Of a stretch of 64,000 nt of DNA, positions 16,530 to 25,571 are shown one piece after another. This DNA comes from Bacillota bacterium (lineage in GTDB: Bacteria; Bacillota; Desulfitobacteriia; Desulfitobacteriales; JAJXUE01): contig JAJXUE010000002.1 of assembly GCA_021783135.1 (NCBI GenBank), positions 36,625 to 100,624 on the forward strand, given 5' to 3'. Position 1 is the stretch's first letter, and each line of letters starts with the position of its first letter. The notes under the pieces were generated by a model, which saw only the letters and a program-made list of their open reading frames with translations, had not been told where the DNA came from and searched no databases. Both the position numbers and the translations under genes were made by a program.

Positions 16530-18257
16530 TCAGATTGGGACATCTGTCCACTCTGCAGTTGTTTCTGCAGGAATATCTAAAAATGGTTTTCCGTCAATTA
16601 CCCTATCCACCAGAGTCCCAAACATAGGGTCACGCTGGGGCCATAAAAACTTTAAGTCTTTAAAATATGGCCTGGTTAAATACTCAATCTTTGTCCTGTG
16701 TAAAAATGGTATCCTGATAATTTGACGGAAGAACCTTAGGTAAGTAAACTTGACAGCTAACTCTTGTTCGGATGGAGTTAAATCCCTGTCCCAAGTTTTT
16801 TCCAGCAATTCATACATGTGTTGCCTATTGGCGACATCCAGAGTAAAGCCGTGTTCACGGTAGTAAACTTCCCCGGCAACCCAAACCTTTCTCCCTTGTA
16901 CCGCAAGTTCATATCCAAGGGAGGTAGTGTAAACTCCTACAGCATCGGCTATCTTGGCCAAAGTGTAAGAGTAGGCGTCATCCTCGGGACCAACTATGAC
17001 GATATTGTCAGGTAAAGTTTCATATTTTTGTCGGATACATTGTTCCACGCCAAAAACAGTATGCGCCCATTCAGGTAATTTTTTTTCGGCCGGATGCACC
17101 CGGACTACTAACTGCGAATCTGCTTCATTTCTAACAAACCAATCTATCAGCGCATATACCCATTCCATCATGCCGTTAAACCCTACATCACGATCCAAGC
17201 AGGAGCTGTCCCATATAACATTAGTGAACGCTAAAAACGTCTTTTTGTGGTCTGCGATATGCAGCCTCTGGCGTAGCCCATCAGCCGAAGTTTCAGGTGT
17301 TGGGTGATAATTAATATCACCTATGGTTCCTTTACGCCACCCTGCTAAAAAATTGTTAACATTATATTCCTGTTCATGTGTTAGTGGGTTTACTTTTTCA
17401 GCCGCCCAAATGGCTTTGTCTACATAACCAAGTACGGATGGTTCTACTTGAGAAAAAATAAATGAGTCTTCAAATGGCGGATAACCATCCCAAGTAATTG
17501 TTCTAATTCCATGCGATGTGAAGCAGGTATAGCCGGCCCGGGTATGAAACATCTGACCATTATTTGTTACGACAACCTTAGGATCATAATCAAGCAAAAG
17601 ACGTTCCGCAAATCTATATATTAACAAATTACCTTGGAGAATGCGCGTAAAAACATCAAAAGTAGTTGCATTAAATTCTACCTCACCGAAATAATAATAC
17701 TTAAGTAATTCGTTGGAAATACGCCCAACCTCATAACTATTCTCTCGGAGCTCAAGTAAATCCATATGAGCTGTACGCATTATTTCCGAGTGAACCCTAG
17801 CAATTTCTTCTGTAGACACATAATCAGAAAGTCTAATATATGGCAACTTAAATTGTTTCATCATGTTTACGGTTGCTTGTCTGCATTTATCACATGTTGG
17901 TCTAGGATGGCGAGCAAGTTCATATGGACAGTGTGGCAATGGTTGGTCACACACTGCAAACAATACCCGCCAACCACGTAGTTGCATTGCTAATCCCAAT
18001 AAAAATTGGATATAGATGTGAGGGGCGGCTACTTGAGGAGCCCAGAAAAGAGCCAAATCCGGATTTTTAGTTATGTTATCCGGGATATAAGGCGCTACAT
18101 CCCGTTTAATCAGTTTTTGCATGTACTTCATCCATTTATCCTGTCCAGATGCAATGGGTTTGCCATATGCAATTTTTTTCAATTTGACAACTAATTGTTT
18201 CGGTAACATTGGTTTAATTGTCCGAGCAACCTTGTCTACTAACTCCAAAATGTTCAC
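16530..18257 (-). CDS. Capsule polysaccharide-type transferase (KpsS/KpsC-like half)
   Basis: This large 575-residue protein is not membrane-spanning. The C-terminal part contains LVVRVHPAEKKLPEWA, IVIVGPEDDAYSYTLAKIADAVGVYTTSLGYELAVQGRKVWVAGEVYYREHGF. This is the HP-E plus TS-GYE pattern of the capsule polysaccharide biosynthesis superfamily, which includes Kdo transferases and related sialyl-type GT-B enzymes. The N-terminal part has a possible metal-binding segment, CPYELARHPRPTCDKCRQA. The start is a GTG with only a modest AGGTAG site, so a slightly later start is possible. It sits directly before Wzt. It might add a nonulosonic acid made by the leg genes; that is inference from fold and context. 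Confidence 0.7.
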   Translation of the reverse strand: MNILELVDKVARTIKPMLPKQLVVKLKKIAYGKPIASGQDKWMKYMQKLIKRDVAPYIPDNITKNPDLALFWAPQVAAPHIYIQFLLGLAMQLRGWRVLFAVCDQPLPHCPYELARHPRPTCDKCRQATVNMMKQFKLPYIRLSDYVSTEEIARVHSEIMRTAHMDLLELRENSYEVGRISNELLKYYYFGEVEFNATTFDVFTRILQGNLLIYRFAERLLLDYDPKVVVTNNGQMFHTRAGYTCFTSHGIRTITWDGYPPFEDSFIFSQVEPSVLGYVDKAIWAAEKVNPLTHEQEYNVNNFLAGWRKGTIGDINYHPTPETSADGLRQRLHIADHKKTFLAFTNVIWDSSCLDRDVGFNGMMEWVYALIDWFVRNEADSQLVVRVHPAEKKLPEWAHTVFGVEQCIRQKYETLPDNIVIVGPEDDAYSYTLAKIADAVGVYTTSLGYELAVQGRKVWVAGEVYYREHGFTLDVANRQHMYELLEKTWDRDLTPSEQELAVKFTYLRFFRQIIRIPFLHRTKIEYLTRPYFKDLKFLWPQRDPMFGTLVDRVIDGKPFLDIPAETTAEWTDVPI

Positions 18258-18261
18258 CTAC

Positions 18262-19533
18262 CTAAATTCTAGTGTGTTTAAAAGTATATGAAGGAATAAT
18301 GTAGGGCCGACTTACAACCAATTCATTGCGCGGCAATTGATCTGAGGGAGTTATTTCTAAAAAAACCCCATTAATGTCCCAAATATCATAGCATATATCA
18401 TACATCACACTATCTGTAATACCAGTATAAATTCCATATAAGTTGGGGCCCAAATCATTTACGTCAATTTGGAATTCTATTTCCCCTTCGCCTTCAATAA
18501 AGCTAATAGGGTCAACTGAGGTTGTTGCTGACAACACGATTACCATTTCACTTCTGCTCGCATCGCGCAGGGCAGCAAAAAAACGAGGATTTTCAATTTT
18601 TTCTTTACAAGTATATCTACCTATAATCTTGATACGATTTGTACCGAAAGAAACATGGTCAATGGCGGTACCATTCATATCAGTAACGGTTACAGTCGAA
18701 AATCTGGCCTGGCCAGTACCACGCCTAACATGTGACTGGTCGTGACCATAGTGTTGCAAAGCATCCTTTTGATGCGCGTTGCTCACTTGATGATATGCCA
18801 ATAATGCATCGTCAACATTGCCGTAAAATATCGGTTTACTTTGATCCAAACAAATACCATGTTTGCACACAGATTTAATATGCGAATCGCTATGTGACAC
18901 AAAAACTATGGAAACACCGTTTCTTTGTAGTTCCTTTATTTTGTCCATACACTTAATCTGGAATTGGTAATCTCCAACTGCCAATACCTCATCGATTAAG
19001 AGTAAGTCGGGTACACAGTTAATAGCAATAGCAAACCCTAGGCGAACATACATGCCGCTAGAATAATGTTTTACTGGCGTATCAATAAAATCAGCGATGC
19101 CCGAAAAATCCAAAATGGCATCAAACTTTTGGTCTATTTCCCTTTTACTCAGTCCTAAAATAGAGCCATTAACATAAATATTTTCACGTCCAGTGAGCAT
19201 TGGGTGAAAACCGGCGCCAACCTCAATCAGGGCTCCAACACGGCCGTCGATTCTAACCCGCCCTTTATCCGGAGTGTATATGCCGTTAATGACTTTTAAG
19301 AGGGTACTCTTTCCTGAACCATTTCTACCTATCAAACCAATAGATTCTCCCTGCTTTAACACGAAGCTAACGTCATCAACCGCCCAAAACTCTCCGTCCC
19401 TGAGTTTGGTACTATTTGTTTTTACCCCAAAAAAATCGCGTGTAATATCCGCCGCTCCGTGCAACATCACATGCTTTAGCGACTTACTAAACTTCTTTGA
19501 TGCATTTTCAACTTTTAAAATAGTTTTATCCAT
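18262..19533 (-). CDS. wzt: Polysaccharide ABC exporter ATPase with carbohydrate-binding C-domain
   Basis: The 423-residue ATPase has a canonical Walker A (GRNGSGKST, residues about 69-77), signature HYSSGMYVRLGFA, Walker B LLLIDEVLAVGD and switch His in FVSHSD. After residue about 265 an extra beta-rich domain of about 150 residues follows (ARFSTVTVTDMNG through EFQIDVNDLGPNLYGI). That matches the Wzt C-terminal domain, which recognises the finished glycan. It pairs with Wzm, whose gene ends one base upstream. The presence of this domain predicts export of a polymer with a specific terminal sugar, and the absence of Wzx/Wzy from the locus agrees. Confidence 0.93.
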   Translation of the reverse strand: MDKTILKVENASKKFSKSLKHVMLHGAADITRDFFGVKTNSTKLRDGEFWAVDDVSFVLKQGESIGLIGRNGSGKSTLLKVINGIYTPDKGRVRIDGRVGALIEVGAGFHPMLTGRENIYVNGSILGLSKREIDQKFDAILDFSGIADFIDTPVKHYSSGMYVRLGFAIAINCVPDLLLIDEVLAVGDYQFQIKCMDKIKELQRNGVSIVFVSHSDSHIKSVCKHGICLDQSKPIFYGNVDDALLAYHQVSNAHQKDALQHYGHDQSHVRRGTGQARFSTVTVTDMNGTAIDHVSFGTNRIKIIGRYTCKEKIENPRFFAALRDASRSEMVIVLSATTSVDPISFIEGEGEIEFQIDVNDLGPNLYGIYTGITDSVMYDICYDIWDINGVFLEITPSDQLPRNELVVSRPYIIPSYTFKHTRI

Positions 19534-19534
19534 A

Positions 19535-20383
19535 CTAAATTTTCTCCACTATTCTAGCTATAGCTATGGTGTAAAAGCGCCAACCAAACAAAAATATAAT
19601 TAAACTAATAGCTGCAAAAATCAAGAAATTGGCCGGGCTGTCATTCGCACCGAAAAAAAACAGGCTTCGTGGAACGTCCAGTAGACTTGTCAAAGGGTTA
19701 ACCTTGGCAATCCTGCCTAAAATTCCTCCTCTGCCTACAGTAGGATATATCACTGGACTAACAAACATTAAAAAACTAAATGCGATGGTCACCATATTAG
19801 TCAAATCCTTAAAAACTACACTGACAATTGACAACATCAGACCGCCTCCAATAGCGAACAATATAAGCGGCAATATAGCCAAAAATGCGATCGGTATATT
19901 AGTAAAATTTGGTACAGTCTTAGTCATAAGCATCACTACAGCAAGGAGCAAAATCCTAATGCAAAAGTCAACAAAAGTCATAATAACGGGCGAAAAAACT
20001 AAAGAAATGCGTGGGAAATTAATCTTGCTAACCATCTGTCCTACACTGGAGACAGCGTTCATAACATTAATGGTTAACCCCGTAAATAAATTCCATAGAG
20101 TTAGGCCAAACAGAGCGTAAACAATATAGGGTATCTTTGTGTTTCCCACGTTTAAAACCCCTGATGCATTAAGTATGACAAAGGTGCTGACCGTAAATAG
20201 CGGCATCAATACAACCCATACCAATCCAAACAACGATTGGCGGTACTTGGCAGAGAAATCGCGTTTAAATAGCCTTAGTCCCAGTTCAGTGCCGTTTCTT
20301 AGTTCTAAAACCATACCTCGCAAAGAACCGAGTATGCCTTGATTCAAATTCATATTACGTTCATATACCTTTTGGTTATCCAT
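19535..20383 (-). CDS. wzm: Polysaccharide ABC exporter permease
   Basis: The 282-residue ABC-2-type permease has six predicted spans. It has the N-terminal amphipathic entry typical of Wzm/TagG proteins (LRLFKRDFSAKYRQSLFGLVWVVLMPLFTV) and a C-terminal LTSLLDVPRSLFFFG segment. It should flip undecaprenyl-diphosphate-linked glycan across the membrane with Wzt. Its start overlaps the legF-like gene by eight bases and its stop is one base from wzt, so the three are translationally coupled. In Gram-positive relatives, Wzm/Wzt export S-layer glycans or teichoic acids; the surrounding sugar genes favour a glycan. Confidence 0.93.
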   Translation of the reverse strand: MDNQKVYERNMNLNQGILGSLRGMVLELRNGTELGLRLFKRDFSAKYRQSLFGLVWVVLMPLFTVSTFVILNASGVLNVGNTKIPYIVYALFGLTLWNLFTGLTINVMNAVSSVGQMVSKINFPRISLVFSPVIMTFVDFCIRILLLAVVMLMTKTVPNFTNIPIAFLAILPLILFAIGGGLMLSIVSVVFKDLTNMVTIAFSFLMFVSPVIYPTVGRGGILGRIAKVNPLTSLLDVPRSLFFFGANDSPANFLIFAAISLIIFLFGWRFYTIAIARIVEKI

Positions 20384-21071
20384 GCTTCACCCACTGCACT
20401 AGATTATCTGCCATAAATAAATCAAATTCGCTGTCAATATCGCAAGAGCGCTCCTGTGGCATGACAAAGCCCGCTGTGGCTTCATTCACAAAGCTTTTCC
20501 ACTGCGCCAGACACTCGCAATGCGCAACATATACTGCGCCGTTGAGCCGATATACCTCCGGCAAATCTTGCCTTCTGGCACCAACCTGTTCTTGTTTTAG
20601 CAGTTGCACCAGTCTATCGTCTGTATTTTGGGTATACATCCAATACGGGTTTTCCGCTACCTCGGTAATGGAGACACATACAGGATGTGAGCCACCAACA
20701 CATTTCGCAATACATCCGTCAATATCATCCACACTCCGCAAAGGAGAGGTCGGCTGTAGCAGTACCACATAATCATACCCCGGCACGGCAGTGATAGCGT
20801 GCAGTACAGGCGCAATTCCCGGTGTATCGTCTCGGGCCAATTCAGCCGGTCGGACAAACGGAATCTCACACCCCAAACGTTGTGCGAGCGCGATAATTTC
20901 CGCATCATCCGAGGATAAGATCAAACGGTCAATATATTGGGATTGCTTAGCTGCCTCGATGGTCCAAGCCAACAATGGTTTACCACCCAAGTCTCGCAGA
21001 TTCTTACGTGGTACACCTTTGGACCCGCCCCGCGCCGGAATAACAGCCAAAACGGTCTTGCCGTCAATCAC
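20376..21071 (-). CDS. legF: CMP-nonulosonate cytidylyltransferase (legionaminate type)
   Basis: The 231-residue protein has the acylneuraminate cytidylyltransferase opening VLAVIPARGGSKGVPRKNLRDLGGKPLLAWTIEAA. It has LLQPTSPLRSVDDID around the metal/nucleotide site and a closing segment with SFVNEATAGFVMP. It should activate a nonulosonic acid with CTP to give the CMP-sugar used by transferases. Start and stop overlap the PtmE-like gene (four bases) and wzm (eight bases). LegF is chosen over NeuA or PseF because LegI, LegG, LegC and LegB homologues follow in order upstream. The exact sugar is inference. Confidence 0.85.
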   Translation of the reverse strand: MIDGKTVLAVIPARGGSKGVPRKNLRDLGGKPLLAWTIEAAKQSQYIDRLILSSDDAEIIALAQRLGCEIPFVRPAELARDDTPGIAPVLHAITAVPGYDYVVLLQPTSPLRSVDDIDGCIAKCVGGSHPVCVSITEVAENPYWMYTQNTDDRLVQLLKQEQVGARRQDLPEVYRLNGAVYVAHCECLAQWKSFVNEATAGFVMPQERSCDIDSEFDLFMADNLVQWVKHG

Positions 21072-22117
21072 ATGAATACCTCCGTATACTCACCGTTGGC
21101 CTTTTCAAAATCGCTCATCTGCCCCACATCGAGCCAGTATTCCCGAATCGGAAAGGCCGCTGTTTGATACTGTTGACTGATAAGTTGCTCAAACAAGGTC
21201 GGCATATCATAAAATAAGTCGGTAGGAATCAATTTAAGTACCTCCGGTTCCAATACATAAATACCGGCGTTGACAAAGAACTTCTGCATCGGTTTTTCCT
21301 CCACTCTGGTCAAGTGGTGGTTTTGCACCTGAACTACCCCAAAGGGAACTTGAAATTGATATTCCCGTACACACATCGTCGCTTTAGCGGTATGTTCGGT
21401 GTGAAAGTTCAAAAGTTGGGCCAAGTTGACTTTTGTCAGCAAATCCCCATTCATAATTATTAAAGCTTGGTCAGGCTGCTCAGGCAGTAGTCCTAAAGCG
21501 CCGGCGGTTCCCATACGCTTGGTTTCATAGATATACTTAATTTGGATGCCCCATTTGGACCCATCCCCAAAATACGCTTCAATCATCTCAGCTTTATAGT
21601 TGACGGAAAAATAAAACTTTCTAAACCCATAGGCGATAAAGTTCTCCAAAATAGTTTCTAAAATAGGTTTACTGCCCACCTTCAGCAAGGGCTTAGGACA
21701 TTCATTAGTTAACTTGCCCAAACGTGTTCCCATGCCACCGGCCATCAATACAACCCAATTGTCCCGTTCCCGCGAACTGAGCATCTCATCCAAGATTTCT
21801 AAGCCGATGACCTTACCCTGCTCGTCGATAACCGGAATTTGGCGCAGCTTTTTTAGTTTCATCTGGTCTAAGATAGTATCCCTGTCGGCGTTGGCCTGTA
21901 CCGTCGTCGGATTACTGTTCATCACCTTTTGCACGGTATCCTCAAGGGAAATACCCTTTAAGATTGCACGGCGAATATCACCATCCGTAATCGTCCCTTT
22001 AAGGATGTTATTCTCGTCTACTACCAACGCAATTTGCAGCGAACTGACATCAATCTTGCGAATAGCCTCTAAAATTGGCATAGACTCTAAAATCAAACTC
22101 TTTTTCCAGCTAATCAT
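21068..22117 (-). CDS. ptmE: CBS-domain nucleotidyltransferase (PtmE-like GlcN-1-P guanylyltransferase)
   Basis: It has about 349 residues from the ATG at 22117, which has an AAGGGTG site. Two CBS motifs fill residues 1-115 (LVVDENNILKGTITDGDIRRAIL and IPVIDEQGKVIGLEI). A nucleotidyltransferase domain follows, with VVLMAGGMGTRLGKLTNECPKPLLKVGSKPILE and IMNGDLLT. In Campylobacter this architecture is PtmE, which makes GDP-GlcN for the GDP branch of legionaminic acid synthesis. Its position between LegF and LegI supports the same role. Other CBS-nucleotidyltransferases of unproven specificity look alike, so the substrate is not certain. It overlaps the legI-like gene by eight bases. Confidence 0.8.
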   Translation of the reverse strand: MISWKKSLILESMPILEAIRKIDVSSLQIALVVDENNILKGTITDGDIRRAILKGISLEDTVQKVMNSNPTTVQANADRDTILDQMKLKKLRQIPVIDEQGKVIGLEILDEMLSSRERDNWVVLMAGGMGTRLGKLTNECPKPLLKVGSKPILETILENFIAYGFRKFYFSVNYKAEMIEAYFGDGSKWGIQIKYIYETKRMGTAGALGLLPEQPDQALIIMNGDLLTKVNLAQLLNFHTEHTAKATMCVREYQFQVPFGVVQVQNHHLTRVEEKPMQKFFVNAGIYVLEPEVLKLIPTDLFYDMPTLFEQLISQQYQTAAFPIREYWLDVGQMSDFEKANGEYTEVFM

Positions 22118-23198
22118 TGCCACTCACCCTTATGACCTCATCACAGGCGTAATCGCGCTCCGCAATCCTGCCCAAAAATTCCCAATATTTTGTTGGGGAA
22201 ATCCCGGTGCCGGGACGTTTTACCGTTAAGTTGTGCTCGGTAAATATCTCTCCCTGCTTGATTGCTTGCGCAGCCACCAAGCTTTTGCGCGCAATCGGGA
22301 TATTTTTCATTTCGCTGCGTCCCGGCAGCTTCCGGGCTGAGCCTAAGGCCAACTCCACTTGCCGAATCGCCTCTACCATTGCTTTGAGTTCACTTGGCTC
22401 CAACGAGGCTTGGTGATCCGGTCCGGGCAAATTGCGATCTAAGGTAAAATGTTTTTCAATTATCACCGCTCCCAGAGCTACTGCTGCCGTAGGTATGGCT
22501 ATACCCTGCGTATGATCCGAGAGTCCCACCGGCAGCCCAAAAGCAGCTCGTAAGGTAGCCATAACTCTGAGGTTAATCTCACCATAGGGCGCCGGATATT
22601 CGGTGGTACAGTGCAATAACTTGACGTTCTTATGCAGGCTGTCCTGCCCTTCTTCGGAAAGATACGCTTGTCTAATCTCATCTGAGGTTGGCCGGTGATT
22701 TGAGTTGGTATACCCGAACGCCAAAACTGCCAAGGCATACTCAATTTCTCCCAGGGTACTCATGCCGGTAGAAAGAAGCACCGGTTTATTGGTATGCGCA
22801 AACTTTAATAACAAGGGAGCATTAGTTATTTCCCCCGAGGGGATTTTCAGCTTGCCAAGCTGTAGCTTATTAGCCAGCAAATCTACGCTTTCACTGTCAA
22901 ACGGCGTGGACAGAAATTCGATACCCACTGCTTGACAATGCCGCAGTAATGCCTGGTGATCGGCATCAGTCAATTCAAGTCTTTGCACCATCTCTAATTG
23001 CGATTCTGCGGTGGCGGTTGCTTTAAGTTGATAATCCGCTTTTTCTGCCCATTTGCTAATAACTTGAGCTGACTTGAAGGTTTGAAATTTCACAGCGTCA
23101 GCACCAGCCGCTGCTGCCGCGTCAATCAGACGTAAAGCCATAGTCAGCTCGCCGTTATGATTGACGCCTGCTTCCGCTATGATGTAGGTATTGTCCAT
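22110..23198 (-). CDS. legI: N,N'-diacetyllegionaminate/N-acetylneuraminate synthase
   Basis: The 362-residue protein has the NeuB TIM barrel: YIIAEAGVNHNGELTMALRLI, AVKFQTFKSAQVISKWAEKADYQ, LKIPSGEITNAPLLL, VLLSTGMSTLGEIEYA and LGAVIIEKHFTLDRNLPGPDHQASLEP. It ends in a SAF antifreeze-like domain (residues about 290-355). It condenses phosphoenolpyruvate with a 6-carbon ManNAc-type sugar to a nine-carbon nonulosonate. The neighbours legG, legC and legB favour 2,4-diacetamido-2,4,6-trideoxymannose, and so legionaminate, over sialic acid. The start has a GAGAGG site. Confidence 0.88.
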   Translation of the reverse strand: MDNTYIIAEAGVNHNGELTMALRLIDAAAAAGADAVKFQTFKSAQVISKWAEKADYQLKATATAESQLEMVQRLELTDADHQALLRHCQAVGIEFLSTPFDSESVDLLANKLQLGKLKIPSGEITNAPLLLKFAHTNKPVLLSTGMSTLGEIEYALAVLAFGYTNSNHRPTSDEIRQAYLSEEGQDSLHKNVKLLHCTTEYPAPYGEINLRVMATLRAAFGLPVGLSDHTQGIAIPTAAVALGAVIIEKHFTLDRNLPGPDHQASLEPSELKAMVEAIRQVELALGSARKLPGRSEMKNIPIARKSLVAAQAIKQGEIFTEHNLTVKRPGTGISPTKYWEFLGRIAERDYACDEVIRVSGND

Positions 23199-23236
23199 TA
23201 CCTAAATACCTCTCGCTTCCAAGTATCGACTTTTGC

Positions 23237-24400
23237 TTACGTTAAATCATAAAAGGACTTGAAGACAATATTGCCTAAATCAACTGTTTTTAAATAATGC
23301 TTGATTTGGCTTGCCGTATTACCGCTTGAGTATACTGGCTCAACTTCCCGCACAGTCGTTTGAAACTCCTCAGTTAATGCGGTTTGAATCGCGTGTGTTA
23401 TGGCAGCGCTGTTTTCCTGACAGTCAATAATTGATGCGGCTTGCAACCTGCCTTTTTGGCGATCACCAATATTTACGGTCGGTTTGTGCAGCGCCGGTGC
23501 TTCCGTGATGCCACTGGAGGAATTGCCGATTACGACACTGCACTGCTGCATCGCGCTTAAATACCTAAGCTGACCCAACGAGGTACTGGCATATACGCGA
23601 TTTGGGCGGGTAGCTGCATAGTTGTCGATTAGCTCGATTAAGCTTCTGCCACCGCTATCGGCATTTGGTTTAGTAATCAGCACTTTAGCAGCCGGGAAAC
23701 TATCTAAAGCCACAAAAAGTTGGTGCAGGGCATCGCCGGGGTCTGCTGCACTCAAGGTTACCGGGTGATAGGTGACCAAGAAATAGAGCGCTCCCAAGGC
23801 AAAGTTGAGTTCAGTTTCTAACTCCTGCAGGGACAAAAGCTTAAGGCGAGTTATATTTTCCAAGCCGGGATGACCGAAATTAAACACTCTGGCCGGGTTT
23901 TCACCCAGTTGAATGACCCGCTTGCGGTAAGGCTCAGCGGTTACAAAGTGGATTTGGGCCATTTTGGTCAGAGCATGCCTGATCGCTTCATCTATTGCCC
24001 CTTCCGTAGCCTCACCTCCGGCAATATGGGCAATTGGAATACGCGCGACCAAAGCTGCCTGAGCAGCAGCCAGAATTTCAAACCGATCACCCAGCACCAC
24101 CACAAGATCCGGTTGTAGAGCCGCAAAGGCATCGGCAAAACCAATTACGCCTAAGCCGATAGCTTTGGCAACCCCAACCTCAGTGTCACTCGACAGCAAC
24201 ATTTCTACCTTGTGAGCAAGCTTAAAGCCATCCTGCTCAATGGCCTTATAAGTAAGCCCAAACTCTGGTGCCAAATGCATTCCCGTTGCGACAAGCTGCA
24301 GTTCCAAGGCGTCATCTGAGCTGATTTCCCGCAACAGCCAATAGAGTAACCCATACTCGGCGCGGGTGCCGGTTACTACGCATATTTTACGCCTAACCAT
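23237..24400 (-). CDS. legG: Hydrolysing NDP-sugar 2-epimerase (NeuC/LegG family)
   Basis: The 387-residue GT-B-fold enzyme starts RRKICVVTGTRAEYGLLYWLLREIS. It has VVLGDRFEILAAAQAALVARIPIAHIAGGEATEGAIDEAIRHALTKMA and VIGNSSSGITEAPALHKPTVNIGDRQKGR, all hallmarks of hydrolysing UDP-GlcNAc 2-epimerases. It should release the free manno-configured sugar from its nucleotide for LegI. An AGGAGAAG site precedes the ATG. It overlaps the aminotransferase gene by eight bases. LegG acts on UDP- or GDP-linked 2,4-diacetamido sugars and NeuC on UDP-GlcNAc; the aminotransferase next door favours LegG. Confidence 0.85.
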   Translation of the reverse strand: MVRRKICVVTGTRAEYGLLYWLLREISSDDALELQLVATGMHLAPEFGLTYKAIEQDGFKLAHKVEMLLSSDTEVGVAKAIGLGVIGFADAFAALQPDLVVVLGDRFEILAAAQAALVARIPIAHIAGGEATEGAIDEAIRHALTKMAQIHFVTAEPYRKRVIQLGENPARVFNFGHPGLENITRLKLLSLQELETELNFALGALYFLVTYHPVTLSAADPGDALHQLFVALDSFPAAKVLITKPNADSGGRSLIELIDNYAATRPNRVYASTSLGQLRYLSAMQQCSVVIGNSSSGITEAPALHKPTVNIGDRQKGRLQAASIIDCQENSAAITHAIQTALTEEFQTTVREVEPVYSSGNTASQIKHYLKTVDLGNIVFKSFYDLT

Positions 24401-25571
24401 GTACTTCTCCTAAACTGGCACTGCTCGGAATGTTAACCAACCTTCGGGCTAAATCCTCCGCAGCTGCCAAATCCATCTTCGGACACGCCTTAAACATAGG
24501 GAGCGTATGCAGCAAATCCCACGCCGGACGCAGCATGATACCCTGATCATTGCCCGTCTCCAACAGGGCATCGCGCACGCTCGCCATATCCTCATCCAAC
24601 AGTAAGGTATTAAGCCAGTAGTTGCTGTGGGCAAACTCCGGTTCGGTCACAAATTGCACGCCGGACACCTTAGCAAATACCTGCGCATATCTTAACGCTA
24701 AAGCCCGCTTACGGTTTAAAAATCCGGGCAATTGCTCGAGTTGAGCACAGCCTAAGGCCGCATTAATATTGGGCAGTCGGTAATTATAACCAATCATATC
24801 GTGATAAAATTCCCAGCGGTGCGGCACCTTAGCCGTAGTGGTTAAGTGTTTGGCTAATTGCGCTAATTTAGCATCGTTCGTCAGGATTGCCCCGCCTCCG
24901 CCGGTAGTCACCACTTTATTACCGTTAAAGCTCAGAGCGGCAACCAGCCCAAAACTGCCGGTATGTTTGCCCTGATAATAGGACCCGAGCGATTCTGCCG
25001 CATCCTCCACCAGTTGCAACTGAAATTGCTGACAAACCTCAACTAATGGATCCAGATCCACCGGGTGCCCAAACGTGTGCATGGGCACAACCGCTCTGAT
25101 ACGCCTATGGGTAATGCGGTTATAACAATTGCCGTCTTTTACTTCAGCGATCTCTGCCAGGTACTGCCTCAGCTTGTGCGGATCAAGCCCCAGGGTCTTG
25201 TACTCACAGTCCACGAAATGGGGTATGGCGTTGCAGTAAGTCACGGCGTTGGCGGTAGCGACAAAGGTTAAATCCGGCAGCAATACTTCGTCTCCGGACT
25301 CCACTCCGGCCAATTTCAAGCAAATGTGTAACGCCGCCGTCCCATTACCGGTAGCTACGGCATGCGCAATGCCGGTATATTCTTGCAGCATTGTCTCAAA
25401 GCGGTCCACGAATTTACCAACAGAGGAAACCCAACCGGTAGTGATACATTCAGTTACATACGCCTGCTCATTACCGACAAAGTACGGTTCATGCAACGCA
25501 ATAAAGGGCTTATCCGGCAAGGTATCCTGCAGCAAACGCACAATTGTTTGAACGCGCGAGTCAGTATTCAT
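24393..25571 (-). CDS. legC: PLP-dependent sugar aminotransferase (LegC family)
   Basis: The 392-residue DegT/DnrJ/EryC1-fold protein has TGWVSSVGKFVDRFE, HAVATGNGTAALHICLKLAG, LVEDAAESLGSYYQGKHTGSFG and the PLP lysine in SFNGNKVVTTGGGG. GYNYRLPNINAALGCAQLEQL and the C-terminal RPAWDLLHTLPMF follow, which is the LegC-subfamily signature. It should aminate C4 of the 4-keto-6-deoxy sugar produced by LegB. It overlaps both neighbours by a few bases, consistent with one pathway operon. The next expected step, N-acetylation by LegH, has no candidate gene in the window. Confidence 0.87.
   Translation of the reverse strand: MNTDSRVQTIVRLLQDTLPDKPFIALHEPYFVGNEQAYVTECITTGWVSSVGKFVDRFETMLQEYTGIAHAVATGNGTAALHICLKLAGVESGDEVLLPDLTFVATANAVTYCNAIPHFVDCEYKTLGLDPHKLRQYLAEIAEVKDGNCYNRITHRRIRAVVPMHTFGHPVDLDPLVEVCQQFQLQLVEDAAESLGSYYQGKHTGSFGLVAALSFNGNKVVTTGGGGAILTNDAKLAQLAKHLTTTAKVPHRWEFYHDMIGYNYRLPNINAALGCAQLEQLPGFLNRKRALALRYAQVFAKVSGVQFVTEPEFAHSNYWLNTLLLDEDMASVRDALLETGNDQGIMLRPAWDLLHTLPMFKACPKMDLAAAEDLARRLVNIPSSASLGEVHG

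Noticed and set aside
19629-20120. 163-residue plus-strand ORF
   Set aside because: It is antisense to wzm, with no domain and no convincing start signal.
21714-22229. 171-residue plus-strand ORF
   Set aside because: It is antisense across the ptmE-like and legI-like overlap and has no family resemblance.
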